A stretch of 64,000 nt of DNA. Source: Streptomyces sp. L-9-10 (GTDB lineage: Bacteria > Actinomycetota > Actinomycetes > Streptomycetales > Streptomycetaceae). The position numbers and the translations under genes are program-made. Shown here piece by piece: positions 40,990 through 49,686 of the stretch (within the stretch, counting starts at the first letter, position 1; every line of letters starts with the position of its first letter). The DNA lies in assembly GCF_004151105.1 (NCBI RefSeq), contig NZ_PHRF01000056.1:25362-89361 (forward strand). The letters are read 5' to 3'. A model generated the notes under the pieces. The model was not told the DNA's origin, made no database searches, and was given only the letters and a program-made list of their open reading frames with translations.

Positions 40990-42357
40990 GTGAAGAACAG
41001 CACGGACATGGACACGGGCAGGGGTAAGGGAATGGAAACGCAATCGTTCGGCGGGCCCGCGGTCCGCCGCGCCTTCTTCGCCAGCCTCACCGGGACCGCC
41101 CTGGAGTGGTACGACTTCGCCATCTACTCCGTGGCCGCCGCGCTGGTCTTCGGCGATGTCTTCTTCCCCTCCGAGGACCCCGCCACCGGCACGCTCCTCG
41201 CCTTCTCCACCTACGCCGTCGGCTATGTCTCCCGGCCCCTGGGCGGCTTCGTCTTCGGCCGTCTCGGCGACAAGATCGGCCGCAAGAAGGTCCTCATCGC
41301 GACCCTCGTACTGATCGGGGCCGCGACACTCCTGATCGGTCTGCTGCCCTCCTACGCCACGATCGGTGTGGCCGCGCCCATCGCCCTCGTCATCCTCCGC
41401 TTCGCCCAGGGCGTCGGGGTCGGCGGCGAGTGGGGCGGGGCCGTACTGCTCTCCAGCGAGTTCGGCGATCCGCGCCGGCGCGGCTTCTTCGCCTCGGCCG
41501 CGCAGATCGGCCCGCCCGCCGGCAACCTGATGGCCAACGGTGTACTCGCCGCCCTGGGAGCCCTGCTGACGGAGGCCCAGTTCACCTCCTGGGGCTGGCG
41601 TGTGGCCTTCCTGCTCTCCGGCGTCCTGGTCGTCTTCGGGCTGTGGATCCGCGCGAAGCTGGAGGAGACCCCGGTCTTCAAGGCTATGGAGGCCGAGCAG
41701 AAGCGCCCCGAGGCGCCGATCCGCGAGGTCTTCACCACGCATCCCCGCGCGCTGACGGCCGCGATTCTCAGCCGCGTCGCCCCGGACGTGCTGTACGCGC
41801 TGTTCACCGTCTTCGTCCTGACCTACGCGACCGGCGAACTGGGCATGTCGCGCGGCTCCGCGCTGGCCGCCGTCCTGATCGGCTCCTCGTTCCAGGTCTT
41901 CCTGATCCCGCTGGCCGGCGCCCTCTCCGACCGGATCAACCGGCGTCTGCTGTACGGCGTCTCCGCCGTGGCCGCCGGCGTATGGCCGTTCCTGTTCTTC
42001 CCGATGACCAGCGGCGGCAACTGGCCGCTGCTCGCGCTCGGGGTCGTGGTGGCGCTGGCCATCCACTCACTGATGTACGGGCCGCAGGCCGCCTTCATCG
42101 CCGAGCAGTTCTCCGCGCGCCTGCGCTACACCGGCTCCTCGCTCGCGTACACGCTGGCCGGGGTCATCGGCGGAGCCGTCGCGCCGCTGCTGTTCACCGC
42201 GCTGCTCGACGCGTACGACTCATGGATCCCGCTGGCCCTCTATGTCGCGGTGACCGCGGTGGTCACGATCGTCGGCCTGTGTCTGGGACGGGACGGGAAC
42301 CCCGCCGACGACGAGGACCTGAACGGTACGGAACAGCCCGCCCGCGCGGGGGCGTAG
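40990..42357 (+). CDS. MFS transporter, metabolite:H+ symporter (MHS) family
   Basis: 455 residues from GTG 40990. The MHS signatures are present: FFASLTGTALEWYDFAIYSVAAALVFGDVFFP, STYAVGYVSRPLGGFVFGRLGDKIGRKKVLIATL, RFAQGVGVGGEWGGAVLLSSE and FASAAQIGPPAGNLMANG. MHS members carry carboxylates, betaines and aromatic acids inward with protons. It is divergent from DUF2848, and the nitrilase-type gene follows after 158 bp. The set looks like an uptake and breakdown unit for a carboxylated or amide nitrogen source under GntR control. Confidence 0.88.
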   Translation: MKNSTDMDTGRGKGMETQSFGGPAVRRAFFASLTGTALEWYDFAIYSVAAALVFGDVFFPSEDPATGTLLAFSTYAVGYVSRPLGGFVFGRLGDKIGRKKVLIATLVLIGAATLLIGLLPSYATIGVAAPIALVILRFAQGVGVGGEWGGAVLLSSEFGDPRRRGFFASAAQIGPPAGNLMANGVLAALGALLTEAQFTSWGWRVAFLLSGVLVVFGLWIRAKLEETPVFKAMEAEQKRPEAPIREVFTTHPRALTAAILSRVAPDVLYALFTVFVLTYATGELGMSRGSALAAVLIGSSFQVFLIPLAGALSDRINRRLLYGVSAVAAGVWPFLFFPMTSGGNWPLLALGVVVALAIHSLMYGPQAAFIAEQFSARLRYTGSSLAYTLAGVIGGAVAPLLFTALLDAYDSWIPLALYVAVTAVVTIVGLCLGRDGNPADDEDLNGTEQPARAGA

Positions 42358-42515
42358 CCCGTACACCGGCACGCACGTACACCCCCCACCGCGGCCCGGC
42401 ACCCGGCGTACCGCACTCCCCGCACCGCACCCGCACGCCGGATCCGCACGCCCGACCCGCCGCCCCCTGACCCCGCACCCGCACCCGCACCCGCGCCCGA
42501 GAAGGGAACCACCTC

Positions 42516-43334
42516 ATGCGCATCGCGCTGAGCCAGCTCACCACCGGCCCCGACCCCGAGCGGAATCTCGCGCTCCTCCGCTCCGAGGCCCACCGCGCCG
42601 CCGACGAGGGAGCCCGCGTCGTCGTGTTCCCCGAGGCCGCGATGGCCTGCTTCGGCACCCCCCTGGCGCCGCTGGCGGAACCGCTCGACGGCCCCTGGGC
42701 CACGGCGGTGCGCCGGCTCGCCGAGGAGACCGGACTCGTCGTGGTCGCGGGCATGTTCACACCGGCCCCGGACGGCAAGGTGGCCAACACCCTGCTCGCC
42801 ACGGGTCCGGGCGTCGAGGCGTCCTACGACAAGATCCACCTCTACGACGCCTTCGGCTTCGCCGAGTCCGACACCGTCGCGGCCGGCTCCGAGGTCGTCA
42901 CCATCGAGGTGGACGGGATCGGGATCGGCCTCGCCACCTGCTACGACGTCCGCTTCCCCGAACTGTTCCGGGCGCACGCCGACGCCGGAGCGGTGCTCTC
43001 CCTGCTCCCCGCCTCCTGGGGCGCCGGCCCCGGCAAGCGCGAGCAGTGGGAACTGCTCACACGCGCACGGGCGCTGGACGCCACACTCTGGCTCGCCGCC
43101 GTGGGCCAGGCCGATCCGGCGGCGTCCGGTACGGGACCGGCGGACGGCGCCGCGACATCGCCCGCCCCCACCGGGATCGGCCACAGCGCGATCATCGGAC
43201 CCGACGGGACCGTACGGCGGAGCCTCGGAGCCGGCCCGGGAACGCTGCTCGCGGACGTGGATCCGGACGAGGTGGCCGCGGTGCGCCGTGCCATACCGGT
43301 GCTGGCCAACCGCAGGCTGAACAAGACGAGTTGA
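42516..43334 (+). CDS. Carbon-nitrogen hydrolase (nitrilase superfamily amidase)
   Basis: 272 residues from ATG 42516, with an agaaggg site. The catalytic triad of the superfamily is intact: Glu in VVFPEAAMACFG, Lys in SYDKIHLYDAFGF and Cys in GLATCYDVRFPEL. The C-terminal GHSAIIGPDGTVRRSLGAGPGTLLADVD is also standard. It would release ammonia or an amine from an omega-amide or N-carbamoyl compound. A Gly/Ala-rich insert lies at ~205-220. It is co-directional with the MHS transporter. The 158-bp gap between them is a CCGCAC-rich low-complexity tract. Confidence 0.88.
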   Translation: MRIALSQLTTGPDPERNLALLRSEAHRAADEGARVVVFPEAAMACFGTPLAPLAEPLDGPWATAVRRLAEETGLVVVAGMFTPAPDGKVANTLLATGPGVEASYDKIHLYDAFGFAESDTVAAGSEVVTIEVDGIGIGLATCYDVRFPELFRAHADAGAVLSLLPASWGAGPGKREQWELLTRARALDATLWLAAVGQADPAASGTGPADGAATSPAPTGIGHSAIIGPDGTVRRSLGAGPGTLLADVDPDEVAAVRRAIPVLANRRLNKTS

Positions 43335-43587
43335 CCGAAGCGGAAGCGCGTCCGGACTCAACTCGTTTTCGGACGGCTTCCCTTCGGCATGCTTCACTTC
43401 GGCGTCCTCTGCCGTCACACTTCACTCAGCGTGTAACTCCCGTCTCCTCCACCCCCCTCGGTATTGGCCGACCCTTCATCGCTCCGACATCCGGCGATGC
43501 GCGACGCGTCAACGAGGGCGGGGGAAGGTGATCCGGGCATGTCAACCGGACCGCGTACCCCACGTCGCGGCCGATCAGGAGGACGCA

Positions 43588-44355
43588 GTGAAGAAAAGCT
43601 CGCGCATCCGCAAGGTCTCGCTCATCTTCGGCAGCGCCATCGCGCTGGTCATCGCCGTGCCGGGTAGCGCGCTCGCCGATCCCCCCGGGGCCCTGCCCGG
43701 CAACGCGGACGGGATGGAGCAGACGTTCCAGCCGGCCTTCGACTACGACACGGACGGCTGCTACCCCACCCCCGCCATCGGCCCCGACGGAACCATAGCC
43801 CCCGGCCTCAACACCACTGGGGCCGTCAACGGTTCGTGCCACGACTCATGGGACCTCGACAACACCAACGGATACTCGCGGTCCAAGTGCAACAACGGCT
43901 GGTGCGCGATCATGTACGGCCTCTACTTCGAGAAGGATCAGGCCGTGGCCGGCAGCGGGCTCGGCGGGCACCGTCACGACTGGGAGCATGTCGTGGTGTG
44001 GGTGCAGAACAACGAGGTGCAGTACGTCTCCACCTCCGCCCACGGCAACTTCAACATCCACACCCGTGACCAGATCCGCTGGGACGGCACGCACGCCAAG
44101 GTCGTCTACCACAAGGACGGCATCGGGACGCACGCCTTCCGCGCCGCGAACTCCAACGACGAGCCGCCGGAGAACCACTACGGCACCTGGCGGTTCCCCA
44201 CGCTGGTCGGCTGGAACGGCTACCCCGCCGGTCTCCGCGACAAGCTGAGCCAGGCCAACTTCGGCAGCGCCGTCTTCGGCCTCAAGGACGGCAACTTCAA
44301 CGGCCACCTGGAGAAGGCGAAGCCGGTCGGCATCCCGTTCGACCCCAACGCCTGA
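43588..44355 (+). CDS. NPP1/NLP family secreted protein (Nep1-like)
   Basis: 255 residues from GTG 43588 with a caggagg site. Signal peptide KVSLIFGSAIALVIAVPGSALA, cleaved near residue 31. The mature protein carries the NLP heptapeptide GHRHDWE (about residues 128-134), which coordinates metal in plant-active family members. An early Cys pair is also seen (GCYPTP...GSCHDSWDL) together with SKCNNGWCAIMYGLYFEKDQ. NLPs in oomycetes and plant pathogens lyse eudicot membranes; copies in saprophytic streptomycetes are of unknown role. No type of secretion cluster is nearby. Confidence 0.88.
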   Translation: MKKSSRIRKVSLIFGSAIALVIAVPGSALADPPGALPGNADGMEQTFQPAFDYDTDGCYPTPAIGPDGTIAPGLNTTGAVNGSCHDSWDLDNTNGYSRSKCNNGWCAIMYGLYFEKDQAVAGSGLGGHRHDWEHVVVWVQNNEVQYVSTSAHGNFNIHTRDQIRWDGTHAKVVYHKDGIGTHAFRAANSNDEPPENHYGTWRFPTLVGWNGYPAGLRDKLSQANFGSAVFGLKDGNFNGHLEKAKPVGIPFDPNA

Positions 44356-44410
44356 CGGACAACGCCGTACGGTACGCACATCCCTGACCGGCTCGGTACG
44401 TACGTACTTC

Positions 44411-44465
44411 ACCGGTGAGCAGGACCTTGAGGCGTACGTGTCTAACCGGCGAGCAGGACCTTGAG
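44411..44465. repeat. Imperfect direct repeat at the 3' end of the gntR gene
   Basis: A 21-bp unit (44411-44431) recurs at 44445-44465 with one mismatch, 34 bp apart. The second copy encodes the last residues of the regulator (LKVLLAG), and the first is a non-coding duplicate just past the stop. Confidence 0.7.
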
Positions 44466-45071
44466 CGTCGTCTCCAGGTGACCGTCGATCGCGCTGTGCG
44501 CGGCCGGCCGGTCACCGGAGGCGATCGCCGCCAGGATCGCGCGGTGCTCGGTCAGTACGGACTCCTGCCGCCCCTGCTGGTTGTAGAGCGCCACCACCCC
44601 GGCCCGGATCTGCCGGCTGCGCAGCCCGTCGTAGTGCCGGTTGAGCAGTGAGTTGCCCGCGGCGGCCACGATCGTCGCGTGGAAGAGATGGTCCACCGCG
44701 ATGAACTCCTTGGCGTGCTCGGGCCCGCTCAGGGTCCGCTGCCGCTCCAGGAGCCCGGTCAGCTCTGCCACCAGCGCGTCCCGGTCCCCCGGGATGACCT
44801 GCTCCGCGGCGTACCGCTCGACGATGCCGCGCAGCTCCATCAGCTCGGTGATCTCCCGCCCCGACAGCGGAACGATCTGCGCCCCCCGCTTGGGGACCAG
44901 CCGTACGAGATCCTCGGCGGCGAGCAGCAGCAGCGCCTCACGGATGGGGGTACGGGAGACCCCGATGCGGTTCGCCAGCTCCTGCTCGGAGAGGAACTCG
45001 CCCTGCCTGTCCGGGTCGGTGAGTACGTTCTCCTTGAGGAACGCGTACGCCTTCTCCCTGCCCGACGTCAT
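44442..45071 (-). CDS. GntR-family regulator, FadR/FCD type
   Basis: 209 residues from ATG 45071 (MTSGREKAYAFLKENVL); the longer frame upstream crosses its own operator and is not conserved in character. DNA-binding wing-helix: FLSEQELANRIGVSRTPIREALLLLAAEDLVRLVPKRGAQIVPL. FCD ligand domain with the metal-binding Asp/His pattern (EFIAVDHLFHATIVAAAGNSLL, LTEHRAILAAIASGD). FCD regulators sense small carboxylates. The identical palindrome type at 45094-45110 and at 40924-40951 makes it the likely controller of DUF2848, the MHS transporter and the nitrilase-type gene. Confidence 0.87.
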   Translation of the reverse strand: MTSGREKAYAFLKENVLTDPDRQGEFLSEQELANRIGVSRTPIREALLLLAAEDLVRLVPKRGAQIVPLSGREITELMELRGIVERYAAEQVIPGDRDALVAELTGLLERQRTLSGPEHAKEFIAVDHLFHATIVAAAGNSLLNRHYDGLRSRQIRAGVVALYNQQGRQESVLTEHRAILAAIASGDRPAAHSAIDGHLETTLKVLLAG

Positions 45072-45093
45072 GACTTCCCCCACAGCGAAGGTT

Positions 45094-45110
45094 GCATACA
45101 ACGAGTATAC
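45094..45110. promoter_or_regulatory. GntR autoregulatory operator
   Basis: GCATAC-n5-GTATAC, 23 bp upstream of the gntR ATG (minus strand). It matches the sites at 40924-40951. Confidence 0.6.
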
Positions 45111-45227
45111 AGATCCTCCCGGTGGCATGGTGCGCGCGAAAGGGGAGCGGGACACACGAAAAGCGCACAAAAAAACCCCGGAACCGAATTGACGGCCGGG
45201 GTGCTGCTCTGCGTATATTGATTGTTT

Positions 45228-45252
45228 CCATGTCTTGAAATTAATGACATGG
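45228..45252 (+). promoter_or_regulatory. Inverted repeat upstream of the HelD-like gene
   Basis: CCATGTC and GACATGG arms separated by an 11-bp A/T-rich spacer, 40 bp before the TTG start. May be an operator or part of the promoter. Confidence 0.35.
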
Positions 45253-45292
45253 ACCAGGTCACTGGAAAGCAGCGTATCGGACAGGGGCTGAA

Positions 45293-47575
45293 TTGTCAAC
45301 CGAGGAATTGCAGAACGAGCAGCAATTCGTCTCCCTCCTCTATGAGCGCCTCGATGCCTTGAGGGAGCAGGCCGAGACCGCCGTGGAGGCGTCGATCGGC
45401 CAGGTCAACACCGTGCGGCAGGCCCGCGTCGAGCGCGATATCAGTGTCGCGGAACACTCGGGCCGCGTGTCCGCGCTGAATGCCGTGGAGTCCGGTCTCT
45501 GTTTCGGCCGGATCGATCTCGGCGAGGGGACGAACCATCACATCGGACGCATCGGAATGCGAAGGGACGACCCGGAACGCACCCCGCTGCTGATCGACTG
45601 GCGGGCCCCCGTGGCACGCCCCTTTTATCTCGCCACCGGCCATTCCCCGATGGGCCTGCGCAGACGGCGTCATCTCACCACCCAGGGGCGCCGCGTCACC
45701 GCGCTCCATGACGAGATCATGGACCTCACCGACACCACCCGCACTGGCTACGAGGACCCGGACGGTGACGCCGTACTGCTCTCCGCGCTGAACTCCGCGC
45801 GTACCGGGCGGATGAGCGACATCGTGCAGACCATCCAGGCCGAGCAGGACCGCATCATCCGCGCCCCGCATCGCGGTGTGCTGGTGGTCGAGGGCGGTCC
45901 CGGCACCGGCAAGACCGCCGTGGCGCTGCACCGGGCGGCGTATCTGCTCTACGCGTACCGCGAGCAACTGGCCCGCCGCGCCGTGCTCATCGTCGGCCCG
46001 AACCCCGCCTTCCTCGGCTATATCGGCGAGGTGCTGCCCTCGCTCGGTGAGACCGGCGTGCTGCTGTCGACCGTGGGGGAGCTGTTCCCCGGCGTACGGG
46101 CCACCGGTAGGGACACCCCCGAGGCGGCCGAGGTCAAGGGCCGGGCCGACATGGCCCGTGTACTGGCGGAGGAACTGCGCGGCCGGCAGTCGCTGCCCCG
46201 TCCTGTCATGGAGATCGAGCACTCCGAGTACGGCACGCTCGTACTCGACCGCGACACGGTGTACGAGGCGCGGCAGCGCGCCCGGGACACCGGACTGCCG
46301 CACAACCCCGCCCGGCCGACGTTCGCCTTCCGGATCATCGACGCGCTCACCTCCCAGCTCGCCGACCGGATCGGCGCCGACCCGCTCGGCGGTGCCAACC
46401 TCCTCGACCCGACGGACATCGCCCAGCTCGGCAAGGAGATCGCCACCAGTCCCGAGGTGCAGGCGGCCATCGACACGCTGTGGCCGAAGCTCACCCCGGA
46501 GCAGCTCGTCTCCGACTTCCTGGCGGATCCGGGGGCCCTGCTCGGTTCACGGGACGCCGCCGCCGTGCGCCGGTCCGGGGCCCGGACCGGCGCCGACGCC
46601 AGGATCGACTGGACCCCCGCCGACGTACCGCTGCTGGACGAGGCGGCCGAACTGCTCGGCGAGGACGACAGCGCGGCCCGCGCCGCCGCCGCGCTGGAGC
46701 GCCAGGAGCGGATCGCCTACGCGCAGGGTGTGCTCGAACTGTCGTACGGCTCCCGTACCCAGGAGTTCGAGGACCGGGACGACGACGAGTCGGAGGTCCT
46801 CGCCGCGCACGACATCATCGACGCCGAGCGGTTCGCGGAGCGGCACGAGGAGGCCGACACCCGCAGCGCCGCCGAGCGGGCCGCCGCCGACCGCACCTGG
46901 GCCTTCGGCCATATCGTCGTGGACGAGGCGCAGGAACTGTCCGCGATGGCCTGGCGATTGCTGATGCGCCGCTGCCCGAGCCGGTCCATGACCCTGGTCG
47001 GCGACCCCGCGCAGACCGGGGACGCGGCCGGCTGCGACTCCTGGCAGCAGATCCTGGAGCCGTACGTGCGGCAGCGCTGGGAGCTGACCAAGCTGGGCGT
47101 CAACTACCGTACGCCCGCCGAGATCATGGAGGTCGCCGCGGAGGTGCGGCGCCTGACGGACCCGCTGTTCGAGCCGCCGAGGTCGGTGCGCGCGACAGGC
47201 GAGGGGCCGCTCGTACGCTCCGCCAAGCCGGGGGATCTGGCCCGTACGGCGGCCGGACTGGTGGCCGAGCACCCGGGCGAGGGGCGGCTCGCGGTGATCG
47301 CCCCTGCCGCGCTGCTGCCCGGCCTCGCGGCCGAACTGCCCGACGCCTCCTGGGGCATCGCGCCCGATCTGACCCGGCCCGTCGTCCTGCTCGACGCCCG
47401 GCAGGCGAAGGGGCTGGAGTTCGACACCGTGATCGTCGTCGACCCGGAGAGGATCATGGACGGCTCGCCGCGCGGGACCAACGATCTGTACGTGGCGCTG
47501 ACCCGGGCGACCCAGCGGCTCGGAATCGTCCGCGACGCGGAGGTCCCGTCCCGGCTGAAGACGGCGACGACGTAG
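45293..47575 (+). CDS. helD: HelD/HelR-type RNA polymerase-associated helicase
   Basis: 760 residues from TTG 45293. Superfamily-1 UvrD-like motor: Walker A VEGGPGTGKTAVALHRAAYLLY, Walker B-like IVVDEAQELSAMAWRLLMRRCP, motif GDPAQTGDAAGCDSW, LGVNYRTPAEIMEVA, and the C-terminal AKGLEFDTVIVVDPE and DLYVALTRATQRLGIV. The N-terminal coiled coil (~8-75) and the inserted HelD-specific block (~290-530) set it apart from DNA repair helicases. HelD proteins strip stalled or drug-bound RNA polymerase from DNA; some streptomycete members give rifamycin tolerance. Which class this is cannot be settled by eye. Confidence 0.85.
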   Translation: MSTEELQNEQQFVSLLYERLDALREQAETAVEASIGQVNTVRQARVERDISVAEHSGRVSALNAVESGLCFGRIDLGEGTNHHIGRIGMRRDDPERTPLLIDWRAPVARPFYLATGHSPMGLRRRRHLTTQGRRVTALHDEIMDLTDTTRTGYEDPDGDAVLLSALNSARTGRMSDIVQTIQAEQDRIIRAPHRGVLVVEGGPGTGKTAVALHRAAYLLYAYREQLARRAVLIVGPNPAFLGYIGEVLPSLGETGVLLSTVGELFPGVRATGRDTPEAAEVKGRADMARVLAEELRGRQSLPRPVMEIEHSEYGTLVLDRDTVYEARQRARDTGLPHNPARPTFAFRIIDALTSQLADRIGADPLGGANLLDPTDIAQLGKEIATSPEVQAAIDTLWPKLTPEQLVSDFLADPGALLGSRDAAAVRRSGARTGADARIDWTPADVPLLDEAAELLGEDDSAARAAAALERQERIAYAQGVLELSYGSRTQEFEDRDDDESEVLAAHDIIDAERFAERHEEADTRSAAERAAADRTWAFGHIVVDEAQELSAMAWRLLMRRCPSRSMTLVGDPAQTGDAAGCDSWQQILEPYVRQRWELTKLGVNYRTPAEIMEVAAEVRRLTDPLFEPPRSVRATGEGPLVRSAKPGDLARTAAGLVAEHPGEGRLAVIAPAALLPGLAAELPDASWGIAPDLTRPVVLLDARQAKGLEFDTVIVVDPERIMDGSPRGTNDLYVALTRATQRLGIVRDAEVPSRLKTATT

Positions 47576-47590
47576 GCCCCCGCTCATGAC

Positions 47591-47630
47591 GGGGGCGGAC
47601 CGCGCGCACCGGTGCGCGCGGTCCGCCCCC
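47591..47630 (+). terminator. Terminator after the HelD-like gene
   Basis: A 40-bp perfect palindrome (20-bp arms, no spacer; loop forms from the central bases), 15 bp after the stop. Confidence 0.75.
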
Positions 47631-47711
47631 GTGCGGTCCCTGTTCACCGGAGTCCCACTCCGGTCATCGCGGCGATGGCCAGAAGAAGGGTCCGCTCCTA
47701 AAGTGACCCGG

Positions 47712-48326
47712 ATGAACACTCGCCCCTATCGCTCCTCTGTACGGGACCAGGCCGCCGAGCTGACCCGGACGGTGATCCTCGACGCCGCCGAGCGGCTGTT
47801 CGCGGAGCACGGCTACGCGCGGATCACCGTCGCACGTGTCGCCGAGGCGGCGGACGTGGCCGTCAACACCGTGTACGCGGCCTTCGGCACCAAGGCCGGG
47901 CTGGTCGTCGCCCTGATGGAACGGGGCGCGGCCGAGCCGGCCATAGCCCGCGCGCTCCACCGTGTGAGCACGGCGGCCGACGGCGCCGAGGCCGTCCGAT
48001 GGGCCGTCAGGGGAACGGGCGAGACGGTCCGCCGCCATGTCCGCACGATGACGGTCCTGTACGACAACGAGACGGCCGACCCGCTGATAGCAGAGGCGGC
48101 CCGGCGCGCGGACGATCTGGAACGCGCCCGGCTCGCCGAGATCTCCGGCCGGCTGGCGGAGCTCGACGCGCTCCGGGACGGAATCGGCTGTGCCGAGGCC
48201 GCCGACATCCTCTGGTACTACCTGAGTCCGTGCTCCTGGCGGCGGCTGCGCCGGATGGGGTGGAGCTGGCAGCGCGCCGAGGAGTGGCTTGCGGGCCGGC
48301 TGGCCACCGCACTGCTGCGACGATGA
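47712..48326 (+). CDS. TetR-family transcriptional regulator
   Basis: 204 residues from ATG 47712 (MNTRPYRSSVRDQAAE); GTG 47703 is possible. HTH: ITVARVAEAADVAVNTVYAAFGTKAGLVVALMERG. The C-terminal region contains WYYLSPCSWRRLRRMGWSWQRAEEWLAGRLATALL, a Trp-rich helix pair. It lies 91 bp before a glycosyltransferase in the same direction, which it may regulate; no clear operator was found. Ligand unknown. Confidence 0.85.
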   Translation: MNTRPYRSSVRDQAAELTRTVILDAAERLFAEHGYARITVARVAEAADVAVNTVYAAFGTKAGLVVALMERGAAEPAIARALHRVSTAADGAEAVRWAVRGTGETVRRHVRTMTVLYDNETADPLIAEAARRADDLERARLAEISGRLAELDALRDGIGCAEAADILWYYLSPCSWRRLRRMGWSWQRAEEWLAGRLATALLRR

Positions 48327-48417
48327 CACCGCTCCGGCCATGACACCGCTCCGGTGTGCCCGGCGGGCTGTCCGGATTCCGCTCCTGTGAATTCGGTGGA
48401 GCAATACCCTGATCAAT

Positions 48418-49578
48418 ATGCGGATACTCTTCTCAAGCACTCCTGCCCATGGCCATCTGCTCCCGCAACTCCCCCTCGCCCGCGCGTTCCGTGAGCGAGG
48501 TGACGACGTGGTGTTCCTGACCGCGGGCGGCCTCGCCCCCGTACTGGCCCGGGAAGGCTTCGACGTCCTGCCGGCAGGACCGGCCATGGACGTGATGGTG
48601 GCGGACTTCACGCGCAGGACAGGCGTGACGCCGGGGGGTGAGCCGGCTCCGGAAGTGGTCGCCGAGCTCTTCGCCGGAGTCCGGGTCGACCTCACCGTGG
48701 ACGAGGCGCTGGCCGCCGCCCGGGAGTGGCGTCCCGAGCTGATCGTCACCGAACTCGCCGACTGTGTCGGCCCGTTGGTCGCCGCCGCCCTCGACGTGCC
48801 GGTGGCGAACCTCGCGTACGGTCCCGCCCTGCCGGCCGACTTCGCCACGGCCATGGACGCGAATGTCGCGAGCCGCTACGCCGCACGCGGTGTGACTCCC
48901 CGCCCCGCCGCCCACTACCTGGACACCTGCCCGCCCGCGATGCAGCAGGACGGCTGGCAGCCTCCGGCGGGACGGCTGGCGCTGCGCCCGGAACCCCACG
49001 GGCAGACGCCGGCCGGACAGAGTCCGTCGGTCCCGGCCGTGACGGCGGCACCGGCCGATCCGGAGCGGCGGCCCCGCGTGCTGGTGACCTTCGGCACCGT
49101 CTTCTCCGCGCCCGAGGTGCTCAGCCCGATCCTGCGTGAACTGTCCAAGGAGGACATGGAGTTGAGGGTCACCCTGGGCCTCACCGCGTCCGCCGAGGAC
49201 TTCGACGTCGACCACGACCGGGTGACCTTCGTCGGCTTCACCCCGCTGAGCGAGCTGCTGCGCGACACGGACCTGGTGGTGGCCCACGGAGGCGCCGGCA
49301 CCACGATCGGCACGCTCGCCGCGGGCATTCCGATGGTGATCGCCCCCCAGGGCGCCGACCAGTTCATCCAGGCCGACCGTGTGGCGGCGGCGGGCGCCGG
49401 ACTCGGTCTCCCGGGGGGTACGGCCACTCCCGAGGGGGTCGCCAAGGCCGCCTCCGCCGTCCTGGCGGACCAGGGCTTCCGGGCCGCCGCGCGTACGGTC
49501 GCCGACCAGATCGCCGCGATGCCGTCCCCCGCCGAGGTGGCCGCGACACTGGCGGCGGAGCCGGTGCCGGCGGCCTGA
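48418..49578 (+). CDS. GT-B fold glycosyltransferase (GT1, macrolide/UDP-sugar type)
   Basis: 386 residues. The N-terminal acceptor half begins MRILFSSTPAHGHLLPQLPLARAFRERGDDVVFLT, with the catalytic His in PAHGHLLP. The C-terminal donor half has RVLVTFGTVFS and the donor-binding block LLRDTDLVVAHGGAGTTIGTLAAGIPMVIAPQGADQFIQADRVAAAGAG. It would glycosylate a small hydrophobic acceptor: a natural product or a toxic compound to be inactivated. It stands alone with an upstream TetR regulator, with no sugar-biosynthesis genes, which favours a detoxification or tailoring role. Confidence 0.87.
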   Translation: MRILFSSTPAHGHLLPQLPLARAFRERGDDVVFLTAGGLAPVLAREGFDVLPAGPAMDVMVADFTRRTGVTPGGEPAPEVVAELFAGVRVDLTVDEALAAAREWRPELIVTELADCVGPLVAAALDVPVANLAYGPALPADFATAMDANVASRYAARGVTPRPAAHYLDTCPPAMQQDGWQPPAGRLALRPEPHGQTPAGQSPSVPAVTAAPADPERRPRVLVTFGTVFSAPEVLSPILRELSKEDMELRVTLGLTASAEDFDVDHDRVTFVGFTPLSELLRDTDLVVAHGGAGTTIGTLAAGIPMVIAPQGADQFIQADRVAAAGAGLGLPGGTATPEGVAKAASAVLADQGFRAAARTVADQIAAMPSPAEVAATLAAEPVPAA

Positions 49579-49600
49579 GCCGGGGCTTCCGGCCGGAACG

Positions 49601-49646
49601 TGACGAGGTGGCGCCGCCCGACGTCCTGGGCGGCGCCACCTCGTCA
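49601..49646. terminator. Bidirectional hairpin between glycosyltransferase and glgB
   Basis: Perfect 19-bp stem with an 8-nt loop in the convergent gap (stops at 49578 and 49687). Confidence 0.75.
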
Positions 49647-49686
49647 TCCGTCGGAACGGCCCGGAGCCGTCCGGGAGAGCCGGGTG

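Noticed and set aside
42358..42515. CCGCACCCGCAC-type repeats between the MHS transporter and nitrilase genes considered as a regulatory repeat
   Set aside because: Irregular low-complexity DNA without symmetry or constant unit; probably drifted intergenic sequence.
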